In this document: positions 21,639-33,493 of the stretch, in pieces | How the letters are laid out: each line of letters begins with the position of its first letter | How positions within the stretch are numbered: the first letter of the stretch is position 1 | NCBI GenBank assembly: GCA_025602905.1 | Contig: JAHLKI010000018.1 | Coordinates: 515,459-579,458, forward strand | Direction of reading: 5' to 3' | DNA: 64,000 nt | From: Phlyctochytrium arcticum | Lineage: Eukaryota > Chytridiomycota > Chytridiomycetes > Chytridiales > Chytridiaceae | The notes under the pieces: generated by a model | Database searches by the model: none | Told to the model about the DNA's origin: nothing | The model's input: the letters and a program-made list of their open reading frames with translations, nothing else | Made by a program: the position numbers and the translations under genes

Positions 21639-22650
21639 TACATTTCCTATAATCGTCCGCTCGCAGTGAGTCAGTAGACGGCTCTGGACTTGTAATCTAC
21701 TTGTTGCTACTTGTTGCAACTTGTGCTGTCGAAGAATTGCGGACAGCATTGATTGAGCATGAGGCTTTACCAGCTCTTTCACACTTTTAACATAGAAAAC
21801 TTTAAAATTTGCTGGCTGCAATTATGAGCAACGGCCGTAGGAACAGCGTCCGTCACTCGACATATTCCAGAATGTTATTCCGTTGGATCGAAACCAAATG
21901 CTTTACGGGAATGACCAAAAATAAAGCATCCTGGTGTGGAACACCAGACCAACGGGTAGATGCCGAAGCAGTAGAGACTTTGAGACCTTCCATTTGAGCC
22001 AGTGCAACATTTCAAGTCATCAAATAGGACTGAGTGGGTTGCAGTGGACCGAACAGTTTGATCACGAAGCGTCGCAAATCTGAAAGAACAAAGAGAAACA
22101 GGTCAGCTACTTGGAGGGGTAACAAAAGTAGTGAATGCCGTCCAAGATAGAGATCCAAGAGTGTACGATCATTGATGAACCGAACGTAAAAATAAACGTC
22201 ATCATCAAGAATATGTCAAAAACGTATTAATCATGTCGACATTCTGGATCACCATCATGAACAGCTCGCAAGTTTCGCAAGCTTACCATTCGATGTCCAG
22301 AGTCTGAGTCCGTATGCGTGCTTGAAGGCCTCAAGTCAGAACACCTAAGAGCGTTGCGAGTTAGAACAAAGCAACATGGATCACCAACAGATCAGACATC
22401 GATCCTCTCTGAGTACAGTCAGCACATAGACATTCGACATAATTAACGTGATTGTACGACCACATTCCGTCCGCCCGTCTATATTGTATCATCTTCCCGA
22501 CCCAGGAGCACCAATTCTGAATAAACGTGAAAGGATGGAGATCTTACCTCCTGCATGTTGGCTGGCCGGATAGATGTCCAATCCGTCAGAGAGCCCATAG
22601 GAAGTAACGAATCCGCTGCGATGAACAGGCAGAATGGTCAGCTCGTATGA
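21639..22650 (-). ncRNA. Probable spliced non-coding transcript, candidate snoRNA host
   Basis: Reading the minus strand, two well-formed introns appear. The first is 22547-22345 (203 nt; GTAAGA donor, TTCTAAC branch, CTCTTAG acceptor). The second is 22286-22080 (207 nt; GTAAGC donor, CTGAC branch, TCTTTGTTCTTTCAG acceptor). They flank a 58-nt exon, 22344-22287. No reading frame survives: in each of the three phases exon 2 or the start of exon 3 meets a stop, or no ATG precedes the junction. Both introns are about three times longer than the usual intron here, as expected when introns carry snoRNAs. The outer ends are approximate. No transcript evidence is available. Confidence 0.35.
22099..22210 (-). 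ncRNA. Candidate intronic box C/D snoRNA
   Basis: On the minus strand a perfect C box ATGATGA lies at 22205-22199 and a D box CTGA at 22106-22103. The span is about 103 nt, a normal snoRNA length, inside the 207-nt intron. An internal C'-like ATGATCG follows the C box. The sequence just before the D box is a possible rRNA guide. A terminal stem is not obvious, which keeps confidence low. Confidence 0.25.
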
Positions 22651-23882
22651 GCTCGACTAGGCGGAATGTTGAAGTTGGGCGGAGTGGAACTGAAACGGCT
22701 GGAGTCCTTTTTATTCTGATCATTGAAAATTTGCCTGTGGCTTATGCCACGCCACACTGCACGTGTCTTCCCCCCAATTTCCCACTGCGCAGCCCTCCGT
22801 GGGAGCGACGAAAACACTGGCGCGTCTGCTTTTGAGTTTTGCGGATATAGAGGATGCATGCATCAACTCTGGTCAAGATCAACCTAATCCCGAACATCAG
22901 AAGCGAGTAGGGAATGTGGCTCAGAGTCTTCCAATCTTTGAGTTACGCCTACGTCGGGGATGTGCTGTTTCAATGTGAAGGTGATGTTTGCGGTGCTCCC
23001 CAAACTCACCGGATCTGCTGCCCCAGCCGTCGAATCTGAGGCCAGTTTGGATCACCTTCTTGTTTCCGAGAACCACGCATGGTGGCACTAGGATCAAACT
23101 TTTACATAGTTTTGAAAGGTACAGGATTTGACCACAACCGCCAGCCTAGTCGAGTACAAGTGTATTGGGTCTATCGGGAGATGAAGCTGGAAATGAAGCT
23201 GTCCTATTAATTTGTACTTGTAAGACCAGTGTAAAATGTGCCAAGCCCTTCCTGGGGCAATCCAAGCCAGCATCCAAGCACTCAGCCAAATACTGAGCAC
23301 ATAAAGCGTGTTTGATGTTTGAGAGACATTGGATGAACTTGAAAATGCTTGAAAATGAACGGAAAATCCCTTTCCGACGACTGCATACTCCCGAAGAATA
23401 TCTTTTGCATTAAATACAATCAAACTACTCATGCAGTGCTGCTCATCCATTTTGGCAGTGCGATATATGGAGTTTTTACAGGAATAAAATCAGAGTCTGA
23501 CATCTAAGCTTGAATTAAAATTGTCTAGATAACGAAAGAACGTTGGAAAAATGTGAATATCCTAGTAGCAACTTGATGTAAATGCCAACTCGATGTGTAC
23601 TAAATAATTTTGCGTGTGTTTTTGCTAGCACTTCTTCCCGAGAAAAAACGCCGGAGCCAAGCTTCGCAAGGAACGCCGTCGAAATTTGCCGACGTTGAGC
23701 GAGCCGTGGTGTCCACGACAATTTTGCAGACAGGCACAGAAAATTGCGGTCAGCTTGAAGTTGTCTCCAACACAGCAGCAAGCAGAAGAAGAGTGTATTT
23801 AGACGCTTTGTCTGTTACTGACTTTGACAAGAAGGCCTGGATCTTTTCGGGTGCACGGAGGCAGAGACTGGCCAAGCACATC
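22651..23882. other. Gene-free stretch upstream of the cyclin gene
   Basis: I found no coding frame with family support, no tRNA and no repeat over about 1.2 kb. The open frame of the next gene extends back to 23610, but only from a TTG. The cyclin's first ATG is at 23883. Confidence 0.5.
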
Positions 23883-26338
23883 ATGTCATTACCTTCGCCA
23901 TCCCTTTCGCAAGAGCCGACACAGGAACAGCAGTACAAGTTTGATCTCCTCAATACACCGGTGCTCGAGACAGTCCGGCTAGTTTCCTCGTATTTGGGTC
24001 GAATTACGGCTGCCAGCGACTCAATACCTGACCGGCAACATCTCACACGCTTTCATGCCCGCACCATTCCTAGCATAGATGTCCTGGGCTATACCTCACG
24101 GATCCTCAAGTATGCTCCATGTGGAAACGAGTGCTTTCTCGCCGCGCTCATCTACTTTGAGCGCATGGGAGAACCGAGCCAGCGAGTTCTGACTGCCGGA
24201 TTTACTGGACGAGGAGTTGGTGGCCCTGTTTGTCAAACAACTGATGCAACCTCAGGGTCTTTTACCGGTGGAAAGCGAATGTCTCATCGAGCAGCAATCC
24301 GTAAAAGTAGCAGCCAGCAACAGTTGTCAGCTGCAGACTCTGAGCCGCTAATTGTTGATTCATACAACGTCCATCGATTACTCATTGCTGGCATTATGGT
24401 GGCAGTCAAATTTCTCTCCGATGTCTTTTTTACAAACCTCCACATGTCTCGTGAGTATTTTCTCGTTCCATGCTATTTTGCCTTTGTTCTTAACTGGGGC
24501 GCTTCCATTGTTCAGGTGTGGGTGGGTTACCAGTTCATGAGTTGAATCAACTAGAGGTCGAATTTCTGCTCTTGAATGACTTTAATCTGAGTGTCAGTGT
24601 TGAGGAACTTCAATATTGTGGCGATCGATTATTGGAAGAGATGAACGGAATGAAATCTACCGTAAAGATGGACCGAATGGTGCGCGATGTAGAGGCAATT
24701 ACGGTGAACGAAACTCATCCGGAACGTCGCGAGGGTGAACATAAATCAAATGTGCGCCCCTCACAAGGACCCGTAGGACATCCTTTGTCAACTCGGCAGT
24801 TTCAAACCGAATCCGATCACAAACCGTCTAGCTCTGCCAGTCATGATGCTCATGAGCAAGATAGGCATCGACAACGCTTGGATTCTCAGCAGCCTCACCA
24901 GTCTGGCGCCAACAATGAATTGAGTGGACGCCGGCCGACAGACTCTTTCCGACCAGCTATCAACACATCAAAGAGTGCTTTGCCAGATCGTTTTGTAGTG
25001 CCTCAACGTAGTGCTTCTATGCAAGAAGCATCAAAGGACAGTTATCCTCCTCCGGTCAATGGCGTAAACCACCGATGGAGCGCGTTTCCACTGTCAGCCG
25101 GTTACGTGGGCCCGAGGCAGGAACTAGATCGACACCATTTTGCTCAACCTACCAACCTTTTCTACTATGCTGACAATCATTCATCTGCACATTCGTACAC
25201 CTCCCCTCCACCATGCCTTGAGCCCCGTTATGTTTCTGAAGCACTTTCAAGATCCACAGGCGCATACGTCTTCCGGCCCACATTTTCCCCACCACGGCTC
25301 CCTGTTCCCATGAAACGGACAGCTTCTTGGCATCCGTCAGGCTCGGCTATGGCTTGTACAGGGATAATGAATTATGCGCCATCATTTGCCGTGGAGCAAC
25401 ATGCTGGGTATCCATTATCAGATTCTCGACATTATACCCCTCAGCATGCGCCATATCAACCAATCCCTTCTAGTCTGAGCAGACAGATGCCATCTCTTTC
25501 CCCACCATCTCAACCACAACAACCCCATCATTACCGCCCTCAGTATCATCCTTACCCTCGTGCAGGAGTTGTGAAGCACCATCAACAACAACCACAAATG
25601 AACCTCTCCACACACCATCGTTTCCAGAGTTCCCCGCGGAGTCGAACCTCCTCGTCCTCTCCCATTCGTCGGTCTGTAACGCATCATCAACACTACCCAC
25701 AACAACCTGCGTCGCCTATACCTACCCCCAATCGCACCCGCTGCAACACTGGAGAGGCATTCGATCAAGGAAAATCTGCATCCGCCGTTGGACCGCTGGG
25801 TGATATCTCTGTGTTAATCCCTACTACATACGAGTCGCCGCCATACTCCCCTCCAAATGCACCCATCCCTTACGCACACTCAACCACACAGCGGTACACA
25901 AAACCATCTTTTGCTTCTTCAGCTATGCATGATCCCCAATCATTACGCACGAATTTCCAATACTACGCCCCCGCCTCTGGGCCATTGACCCCCAGCTACC
26001 AATCTCCTTCAACATATTCCGACAATCACTCCGAGTCTCGTTTCTCTGCCCCTTACCACTCTACTCCCCAGCACTATCAACCTGAATACCGCCCTGAATA
26101 CAGCAGCCACCCATCATCTCCCTCTCCCAGTCGTCAAGTCCTTCCACTGCCGCCTATTCAGCAGCCTCTTGCTTCCTCTCATTATTCCCACATTCACAGC
26201 TCCAGTCCCGCTGTACAAAGTCATAGCTCTTCACCGGTGGAAGCAGCAACTAACCTGCCTACATACTCGGGGGCAGCAATCAGCAAGCAGGCTGGTAAAA
26301 ATATACTTACAAAACCCCTGCCAGCTACACAATGCTGA
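23883..26338 (+). CDS. Pho80/Pcl-type cyclin with long disordered C-terminal tail
   Basis: Two exons, 23883-24450 and 24516-26338, total 2391 nt (796 aa). The junction rebuilds NLHMSRVGGLPVHELNQLE, the conserved second part of Pho80-type cyclin boxes. The first part includes HARTIPSIDVLGYTSRILKY and CFLAALIYFERM. A ~50-residue Ser/Gly-rich insertion separates the two halves, and LEVEFLLLNDFNLSVS marks the end of the fold. These cyclins pair with Pho85-type kinases and control phosphate response, glycogen metabolism or polarity. The last ~560 residues are rich in Pro, Ser, Gln, His and Tyr with no fold I can name, likely regulatory and phosphorylated. The ATG at 23883 is the first in frame; 23610 is only a TTG. 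Which Pcl subgroup it belongs to is not clear. Confidence 0.85.
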
Positions 26339-26710
26339 TTTGCACTGTACACAATCGTCGAGTGGTACTATAATATGTAGATTTTCTGTAAACGAACGAT
26401 ACTTTTAGACTTTTCTTTTACATCTGATGTCAACCAAGTGGTGTGTTGCATACGTAAAGCTCCTCTCACAACGTGAAATTTCTCGAGGACAAAATGCCAT
26501 CTGATAGAAGTATACCAGTACATTAGACATATCTCTCTCGCATTGACTCATCTCATCATCGTTACGTTGTATATGCGACTGTTATTCATTCTTCAGGAAA
26601 TTCAGTTTGCATCGGCCAAGCCACGGTTGAACTTCAACCAGCGATCTAGAAATTTTTGACTTTGTTTCATTCATATCTAAAGCTGTTGAAAAACAGCCTC
26701 AAATACTCGC
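26339..26710. other. Intergenic stretch between cyclin and small membrane-protein gene
   Basis: AT-rich non-coding sequence of about 370 bp that must hold the cyclin 3' end and the promoter of the next gene. No specific site stands out. Confidence 0.5.
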
Positions 26711-27250
26711 ATGAACGGTGCAGCCCCTATATGGCGGATGCCAGCACGAAGAATCAGGCTAGCGTCCCTGCAAACTTCAAGATCCACCCCCCGTCGATTG
26801 AACTCCAACTTGACCGAAACTCACCCGTCAGAATCCCTCCCATCACAAACCACTTCCCCAAAGCCATATCCTCCACCCATACCAACCTACACACCCCCTA
26901 CCGCTTCCCGACCCGCTCCTTCCACATTACGTGTGCTCGCCGCCCGCACAAGAACCACCACATCATTTCTCTATCGCGCACGAAAGACCTTGTTTGAACT
27001 GTTTCTGTGGATGGTAGCGGGTAGTCTTGCGCTTGAGCTTCGATTTGTGAAGCGGGATATGGACGAGTTTGAGCAGATTGTGGATGTCAAGACGAGAAAG
27101 TTGGAGCGGGAGCGGGAGGAGTTGTTAAGGCGGTTGAGGGGGGAACCTCTGGAGATCCCAAAACAAAAACAAAGCACTCCCACGCCCCTCCCAAGCACGA
27201 CGACATCAGCAGCAAAGAATTCGGATAAGCCTCGGCGAGTGATTGTCTAG
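26711..27250 (+). CDS. Small single-pass membrane protein, probably mitochondrial, 179 aa
   Basis: Single exon starting at the ATG at 26711. The N-terminus is Arg/Ser-rich without acidic residues (MNGAAPIWRMPARRIRLAS), as in mitochondrial presequences. A Pro/Thr-rich stretch follows, then one hydrophobic segment (FELFLWMVAGSLALELRF) and a charged heptad-like coiled coil (about residues 118-150) rich in Glu, Arg and Lys. The tail is Thr/Ser-rich and basic. The layout of presequence, one membrane helix and coiled coil is shared with several inner-membrane assembly factors (for example Ina17-type), but I cannot assign a family. The gene converges on TRAPPC8 with 107 bp between stop codons. Confidence 0.6.
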   Translation: MNGAAPIWRMPARRIRLASLQTSRSTPRRLNSNLTETHPSESLPSQTTSPKPYPPPIPTYTPPTASRPAPSTLRVLAARTRTTTSFLYRARKTLFELFLWMVAGSLALELRFVKRDMDEFEQIVDVKTRKLEREREELLRRLRGEPLEIPKQKQSTPTPLPSTTTSAAKNSDKPRRVIV

Positions 27251-27357
27251 GTGCTTCCAGGGCCTGTCGTCAATATCTATAATTTATATACCATTGAGAA
27301 ATACACAGATCTGTCTGTACATATGTTCACAAAAATCACAACATCTTAGCCTTCCAA

Positions 27358-30300
27358 TCATACCAGAGGCGCGCTAGGAACGATCGTAACCCAATATGGC
27401 ACATTGGGTGACTGTATATACGAAGCTGCAATGGTGACTTCCCCAGTAGTTGCCGCTGGATCCGCTTTAGGTTGATTTGCCGAGCCTTTCCCTCGCAATA
27501 CGATTTCCCGTTTTGGCACTTCAATGTCAATGTGAACCACCCAGCGATTGACATTGTAAGTTCCTGGTGAAGGGAAGTTGGCCATAAATGTGAATACTTT
27601 CTCCTCTTCGGGTTGCAGGCGACCCGTTGTGCGAGTGGTTCCTAGCCAAGAGAAGAAAGGGGGCGGGTCTCCGCTTCCAGATGGCAGGGTGGGCTGGGAA
27701 GTTTGGGTTGGAGAACGGGCATCGGGGTTGATGGAAGTATCCAAGCTATATAAGGACCCTTCATTAGGAAACGAATAAAAAATGTCTCAAAAAGCATTCT
27801 CAACGTACGCCTCAGGAAGAGTCGCTTGAAGGGTGAACTTTGCAGCATTGGCACGGGATGTGTTGCATATCGTCAGAGTAATGGGAATCAGACATGGCCT
27901 ATATAGTTCAGAGGTTATTCTCGGTCACGGCACGTGTGCAAACCCCGCCCGCCCCAAAACTTACTTGTCAGAGTTGAAATCCCATTGGTACTCCATCTCG
28001 CTCTTGAGTACTACCCGGAGTGGGCTAACATCCTTTCCAGATGAACCCACACCTTTTGATTTGAGTAAGCTGGTAATAAGCGCCTTCTTTTCCCGCACGG
28101 TTGACTCAAACAGTGCTCGTCCAGCTGCGGCTTTGGCAGCAACTGCCAGCGGCTCCAGACCTGCCTGTAATCCTTGGAGAGGAGCTTGGAGACCCAGGTT
28201 TATGCCCAAGATATAGTGATGACCTATGCGTGCTGGTGAGGGATCGATGGACGTGGAAGGTGAGGATGGGGAAGCAGCTGAATTGGGTGGGTCCGAAGGA
28301 GTGCCCCAGACTACGGCAAGATCAATGTCATCGGTGAAGTACAATGTGAAAAGGTCTCGGAGTTGCGAGTGAGTCAAGCCTGGATATTGGGTGATAAGGT
28401 GTTGGATACGCCATTGTAAGCGTGATGTGAGGGCAAGGGAACGGAAAGGGTGAATATCGCAGGAAAGTGCTGGCTCCGTGCCCTGATATTTGTATGCTTT
28501 AGTGAATATAAAAACTATATACGGAGTGCACACGACGTACCATGGCCAAACTAGCAACAATCAAGTCAACATCCGGTGCCGCGAGCCGCTTCGGGTCTTC
28601 TCCCAACAAAAGCCGTTCGATCGCCCGCATGGTGAGCACCTCAGGTACCGAGTTTCCATTCTCCAAAGGTTTCGTGCTGTTGAGGGCTGGAATAGCCTTG
28701 GTGAATCGGAAGTAGCGAAAGTTTGTCTGCTGGGCTTCCAGAATGACTGGGCCCTCAGTGCCATGTAATCTGCAATCGACGTTTTAGGGATAACACGGCC
28801 AAAAGCCAGCGCAATATTCGACTCACTTCTCATCTATTGGTTGGATGGCCCATGTTGGACTCAGTGAGGTGATTTGTTTCAGCACAAGGTTCCCCTCAGA
28901 GAACAGATTTTCCACCTGGTATGCAGATCAATATGGTTGCCTGTATGTTTCATATTCTCAATATGGCGTACCTCTATTCCAAGAATGAACTCATCTAAAA
29001 CACGTCCACGCGGCCTAGTGAAGGCGTTTAGGCGAAGCGATGGCTGTACAACCGTGGTGAGAGTAAAACGGAGGGATCGGTATCCGATGCGATCTCGCTT
29101 GTCCTGCGCCAACATGTATGACATTAATCATGAATCCGCATCCGTTCTGGCATAGGTAAATACCTCTGATTGATAGCCAAACAAAAACCGAAATACTTGC
29201 TTGCCTACTTTGTCCCCTCGGATCCATAAAGGTATTAGTGTGGTGGTACCTGCGGCCAGTATACCCGGCGCAGCATCATGTGAGTTTGGTGAAAGGGGGC
29301 TAGTGGCAGAAGATGGATCCTGGGATGGTAAGGAAATTGGAAAGGTGGATTGGTCGAAAAGAAGGTTGCTAAGTTTGTACGATTCTTGCAGATAGGGAGC
29401 AGCAGCCGGCGATGTCGCTAAATGACGATGAGAGTCAATACCCAGGTGCTATTATTAGATGTTGATGGAAGCAGTTTACATACCATAGGGGGGCAATTCA
29501 ACGTCCTCACTCGCTCCAACACAGAAAAATGTAGGGTGACTCGTTTTGAGTTGTAAGTTCCGAAGTCCGCGGTTTCCTTTGTTGTTAATTTCCAAAACTG
29601 CCCGCACAACCTCTCCAGACAATATTGTACTCGGAAATGAATGGAAAATAACGTCCAACACGGGCATGGGGGAGGTGACACTTAAAGTCAACGAAGCAGA
29701 CCCGACATCCACCGGGCGCTGAGACCCTGGTACGCTGACAGGAGCGGGCTTAGATGGCATAAGGTAACGGGAAGGCACCACACCGCAAAGTGTAAAACGA
29801 ATGCCTGTGATCTTAATGTCGCCCTCGCGTTTGGGAATGACACGGAGCTCAACCTGCTTTGGCATTAGAGGTGAAGTCTAAAAGCGGATTTCACTACATA
29901 CCCGCTGTTTTTCATGCCCATCCAGGGATATCTCACTGATATTGTGAACGTCGAACTCTTCGTAACTGATTTTTTCAGGCGACGTGCCCTCGGCTGTCCA
30001 CACCAAATCGCTAAGTGGTGTTGGCTGGTCTTCGTAACAGCACTCCAAGGAGACGTTATTGATCTGAATCGGAATATTCATCGGATTGTAAACCTCCAAG
30101 GTAACGAAAACAGGTTCTGAAATGTCAAGTAAATAACGAGAATCAAGATTGCCAATAACATCTGTGTCTAACACACCTCCGACGGCGCAAGTTGTTTTCC
30201 CACGGTTTGTAAAAGAAAGTGGAAGAGCACCTCCCCGAAGGCCGCCGGTTTTGGCGTAACCTTCTTCATAGAGTTGATTTTCCATAATATCCCATTCTTC

Positions 30301-33160
30301 ATCGCGCTTCGCAACTTGCTGAGGCTGGCCAGAGTGATATTGCATCAGGGAGACTAGAATGCTGGAAGCTTTGAATTCGGGGATGGGGACGCTCGGCAAA
30401 AGGGCCAGATCTTCCGCCTTGGCTCTGCTGGAATATTGCTACTCAAGCATAAGTACGGTTGTTTAATAAAGGATCTGAAGAGCCGGGCACCCACTTTGTA
30501 GAGATACAGAAATTCTCGCAGGTAGGCGCTTTGCTGAGTGGCAGTTTGCCTCGATGCTCGTAATAGCCTCAGAAAGAATCTCACAGCGGCTTCAAACTCT
30601 CCCAGATGGAAACACTGCCGACCCAAGGTAAAGTGTATATGGTCCTCAACAAGAGACCATTCTCGTCCCTCATACACGTCAAGAGCCGCAACGTAGGAGC
30701 GATAAGCGTGCGCCCGCTAGCAATCTTAGGTTATTCTGGGATTGTAAGTTGTAAGTTGGAAAAGAATTAAAAATACCTGTCCGCACTTGCTGAAACGATG
30801 CCCAGCCAAGATCATATGGAACGCGTACTTACGGATCATTGGCGGCGTAACTCGCAAAAATGATATAGCAGCTTGCTCCAGAAACATGGCACTTCGTAAA
30901 TCAGAGTCCTATGCGCTTTATCAGCAGTTGCATAATGAAAGTCGGGCTTTGCGATGTGCGGCGAATACACACCTCTCCGGTTAGTCGGATGAGCAGAGGT
31001 GCGGCTTCTCGGAAATATCCGCGTTCACGCATGATCTCGTAGTACAGCATAGCAGCTCGTGCAGAGTACATGGGAACTTTGGTCTCCTGGTAGCCCGCGA
31101 TTGCTGTTTCTAGATACGTTTCCACAGAACCACGGCCCACTCCATCTCCCACGAGCATACATAGACCAAGCATTTCCTTGAAGCAGTTTTCGCGTCAGCG
31201 ACAGGTAGTGTTCGCAAGGGCGATGAAGAAGTACCTGTGTTCCCGCAAAGTATCTCAGGTATTTTTCGTTGCTCTGGAAATCTTTTCGAACCGAGTCGTA
31301 TATGCCAAATGCGAGTTTATAATCATGCATCATAAATGCATAATCCGCTAAACGCCGCATTATGAGCTCAGGCGCGTTGTAAGGGAATCTAACGTCAATT
31401 TGCGTGAGTTTCGCAACTAATTACACGGAAAGAGTGATCATACATGGTATTGCCAGTCTTGTCTACAACGGCTGCGGGCGTTGCAGCTTGAGACTTTGTG
31501 CCGCCACCAAAGTATTTCATTCCTACCAAGCGGTTAAGGCGGCCTGTAAGCCCGCGCCGATTGCTTGCCACCTGGACTAGGCTTTAAATTATGTCCATCT
31601 GTACTTGACTGAGGTGTGGACCATACCTGCTCATTCCATTGCTGTATTGATGTTTCCATATGCTTGACAATCTTCTGGGTCACAAACTGTGCAGCAAAGT
31701 CCTCTAGCGCCTTAACATTCTCCGGTGTCAAATAGTTCCCATGCGTGCTGAGGGTCGACTCGGCCTGTAGATCTATTGAGCCGGAATTGAACAGATTGGT
31801 TGCATCTGTATCGGTCCTGTCCTTAAATAACGGAAAACCATCCTCGTTCGTGGGAGACAGAATCGATTCTTTGGCTGACGACACCGAAAGTCTGGACGAA
31901 GACTTCAGGGGGGCAACAGAGCTTTCGGTCAGGGAGTTGAATTCTTGTTGTGCACGCCGCCATATGTCGTCCACCACAGGTGGAGGATTCGCAACAGAGG
32001 CAAAAGGGTCCGATGGAGACGTGGCCGTGCGAGGAACCGAATTTATGGATAAATAGTATGTTGCTGGGAAGGCCTGGCGCATTTGTGACAGAATGGTTTC
32101 CGGACTGGATTGTGCATGCTCATCAGCGAAATTCCCTCACTTTCATTGCATCGGTGGGTCGTACCTGACCACCGAAGGAGCATGTTCATCATGTAACAAC
32201 AAGAAAAACTTTGGGGTTGACGGATCCAGGTATATTCTCTCGGCGATATTCGCAGTTGAGTTGCGCTCCGATGCAAGCTCCTGAGCCGCAGCAACTGGAT
32301 TCGGGTTTGATGTCGAAACCACGATGAGAGCTGCGCAAGTTAGCCATCCCTCGACGATACCACAACAGCAGCAGAAATAACGTACTTGCAATGGGATGGT
32401 TGATAGTCTCATGACTCGCACAGTCCATGTTGTTGCATACGCAATTGCGATAATCAACATACCAGGGCGTGTACTTTCCCGTTTTGTCTAAAATCGAGGA
32501 CTATCAGTCACGCGATTCTATCACAAGCTTCTTTCCCAGGTTTCAAAGTCCTTCCAAAGGATAGTGCTTTCCCGTCATGATGCAATCAAGCTGCGGGCGA
32601 GGCATTGAAGGCCTTTTTGTTGACGGAACCGATCACCTGGAATGAGAGATGTAATACATACCGTCATTATAGTGACGCTCTGCATCTTCTTTGGAGTGAA
32701 TCACCGGGAATAGAGGTCGTTTGAGTCCATGTTGACGCAAATGTTCAAGAACAACTTTGTTGATGGTTGGAGCGGTGAAACGGTCGATGTGACGCCAATC
32801 TCGAAATCGAACCGGGAAGTTGGGTATAGTTACAGAATGCCCCTGAGAGTCTTGGGTTTGAACTGTATGATGGAAAAGAAGATATCAATTTCAGATGATC
32901 AATGTTCCAATGACTATGTTTATTTGAGATGATGCGATAGGTCAGAGGTCCACTAGTTGCGAATCTTCCACTACATCTACACATATTCAATTTGAGATGT
33001 TCTTGGAATTACCTGATCCGATGCTGTCCCCAAACGGACTTAACAAGTCTGCTATCGTTGGAAGATTATTGAGAGCTGCTAAATGGTCCGCGTCGGCCGT
33101 TGCCGCGACCGCAACCACTGGCGACACATTTTGGAGAACAAATTGGAGCCCACTGGCCAT
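27358..33160 (-). CDS. TRAPPC8: TRAPPC8 / Trs85-family subunit of TRAPP III
   Basis: Nineteen exons, all junctions in frame: 33160-33013, 32862-32662, 32487-32386, 32330-32165, 32104-31627, 31571-31444, 31388-31235, 31176-30973, 30908-30777, 30716-30495, 30438-29902, 29853-29484, 29417-29164, 29103-28972, 28915-28827, 28769-28541, 28482-27965, 27898-27809 and 27745-27358. They total 4542 nt (1513 aa). Family hallmarks are the N-terminal PVVAVAATADADHLAALNNL, TPWYVDY..INHPIATLIVVSTSNPNP, the linker ending in KYFGGG, PYNAPELIMRRLADYAF with the following helical repeats, and C-terminal immunoglobulin-like beta domains with TTLIPLWIRG. TRAPPC8/Trs85 defines TRAPP III, an exchange-factor complex for Rab1/Ypt1 in autophagy and ER-Golgi traffic. 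Length is close to the human protein (about 1435). Introns 1 and 2 are unusually long (150 and 174 nt). The start sits 333 bp from the divergent BRO1 gene. Confidence 0.93.
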
Positions 33161-33493
33161 GGATGTTCAGAGCTTCCGGATAGGGCGACGATTCAAATCT
33201 CGCCTTCTTGATTGTATTCGCCTTGTCTTAATGCACCTGAATCCTCCACGTAAATTGTGAATTTGGGAGATGGCCGTTCGCGGCAAGCGCAGGACGATCC
33301 AAGCCGCGCAGCGAGGGTTCGCAATGCTGATGACACGCAAGCTTTCCAGGCACGCCAAAGGGTTCCCCATCTTTACTTTCCTAGACCCAGTACACATAGA
33401 GAAAAGGTCTGCTACGATTCATTCAAAGTCTTTGCTCCAACTCGAAGCAACAGAACCAAGTCACAGGAAACGTACGCAGTTGAAATCAGTGCC
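33161..33493. promoter_or_regulatory. Shared divergent promoter of TRAPPC8 and BRO1
   Basis: This 333-bp space lies between two divergent ATGs. Open frames run through part of it on the plus strand (from 33257) without homology, so it is read as promoter and 5' UTRs. No TATA box is evident. Confidence 0.45.

Noticed and set aside
32488..32661. snoRNA in TRAPPC8 intron 2
   Set aside because: A CTGA box is present but no adequate C box or terminal stem; kept only as an intron-length note.
32780..32830. tRNA-like T-loop (GGTTCGATTTCGAG on the minus strand)
   Set aside because: The flanking bases do not form a T stem or acceptor stem, and the site is coding in TRAPPC8 exon 2.
33257..33493. Upstream in-frame extension of BRO1
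   Set aside because: The extra residues have no similarity, and BRO1 proteins start with the SPLL-type segment that follows the ATG at 33494.
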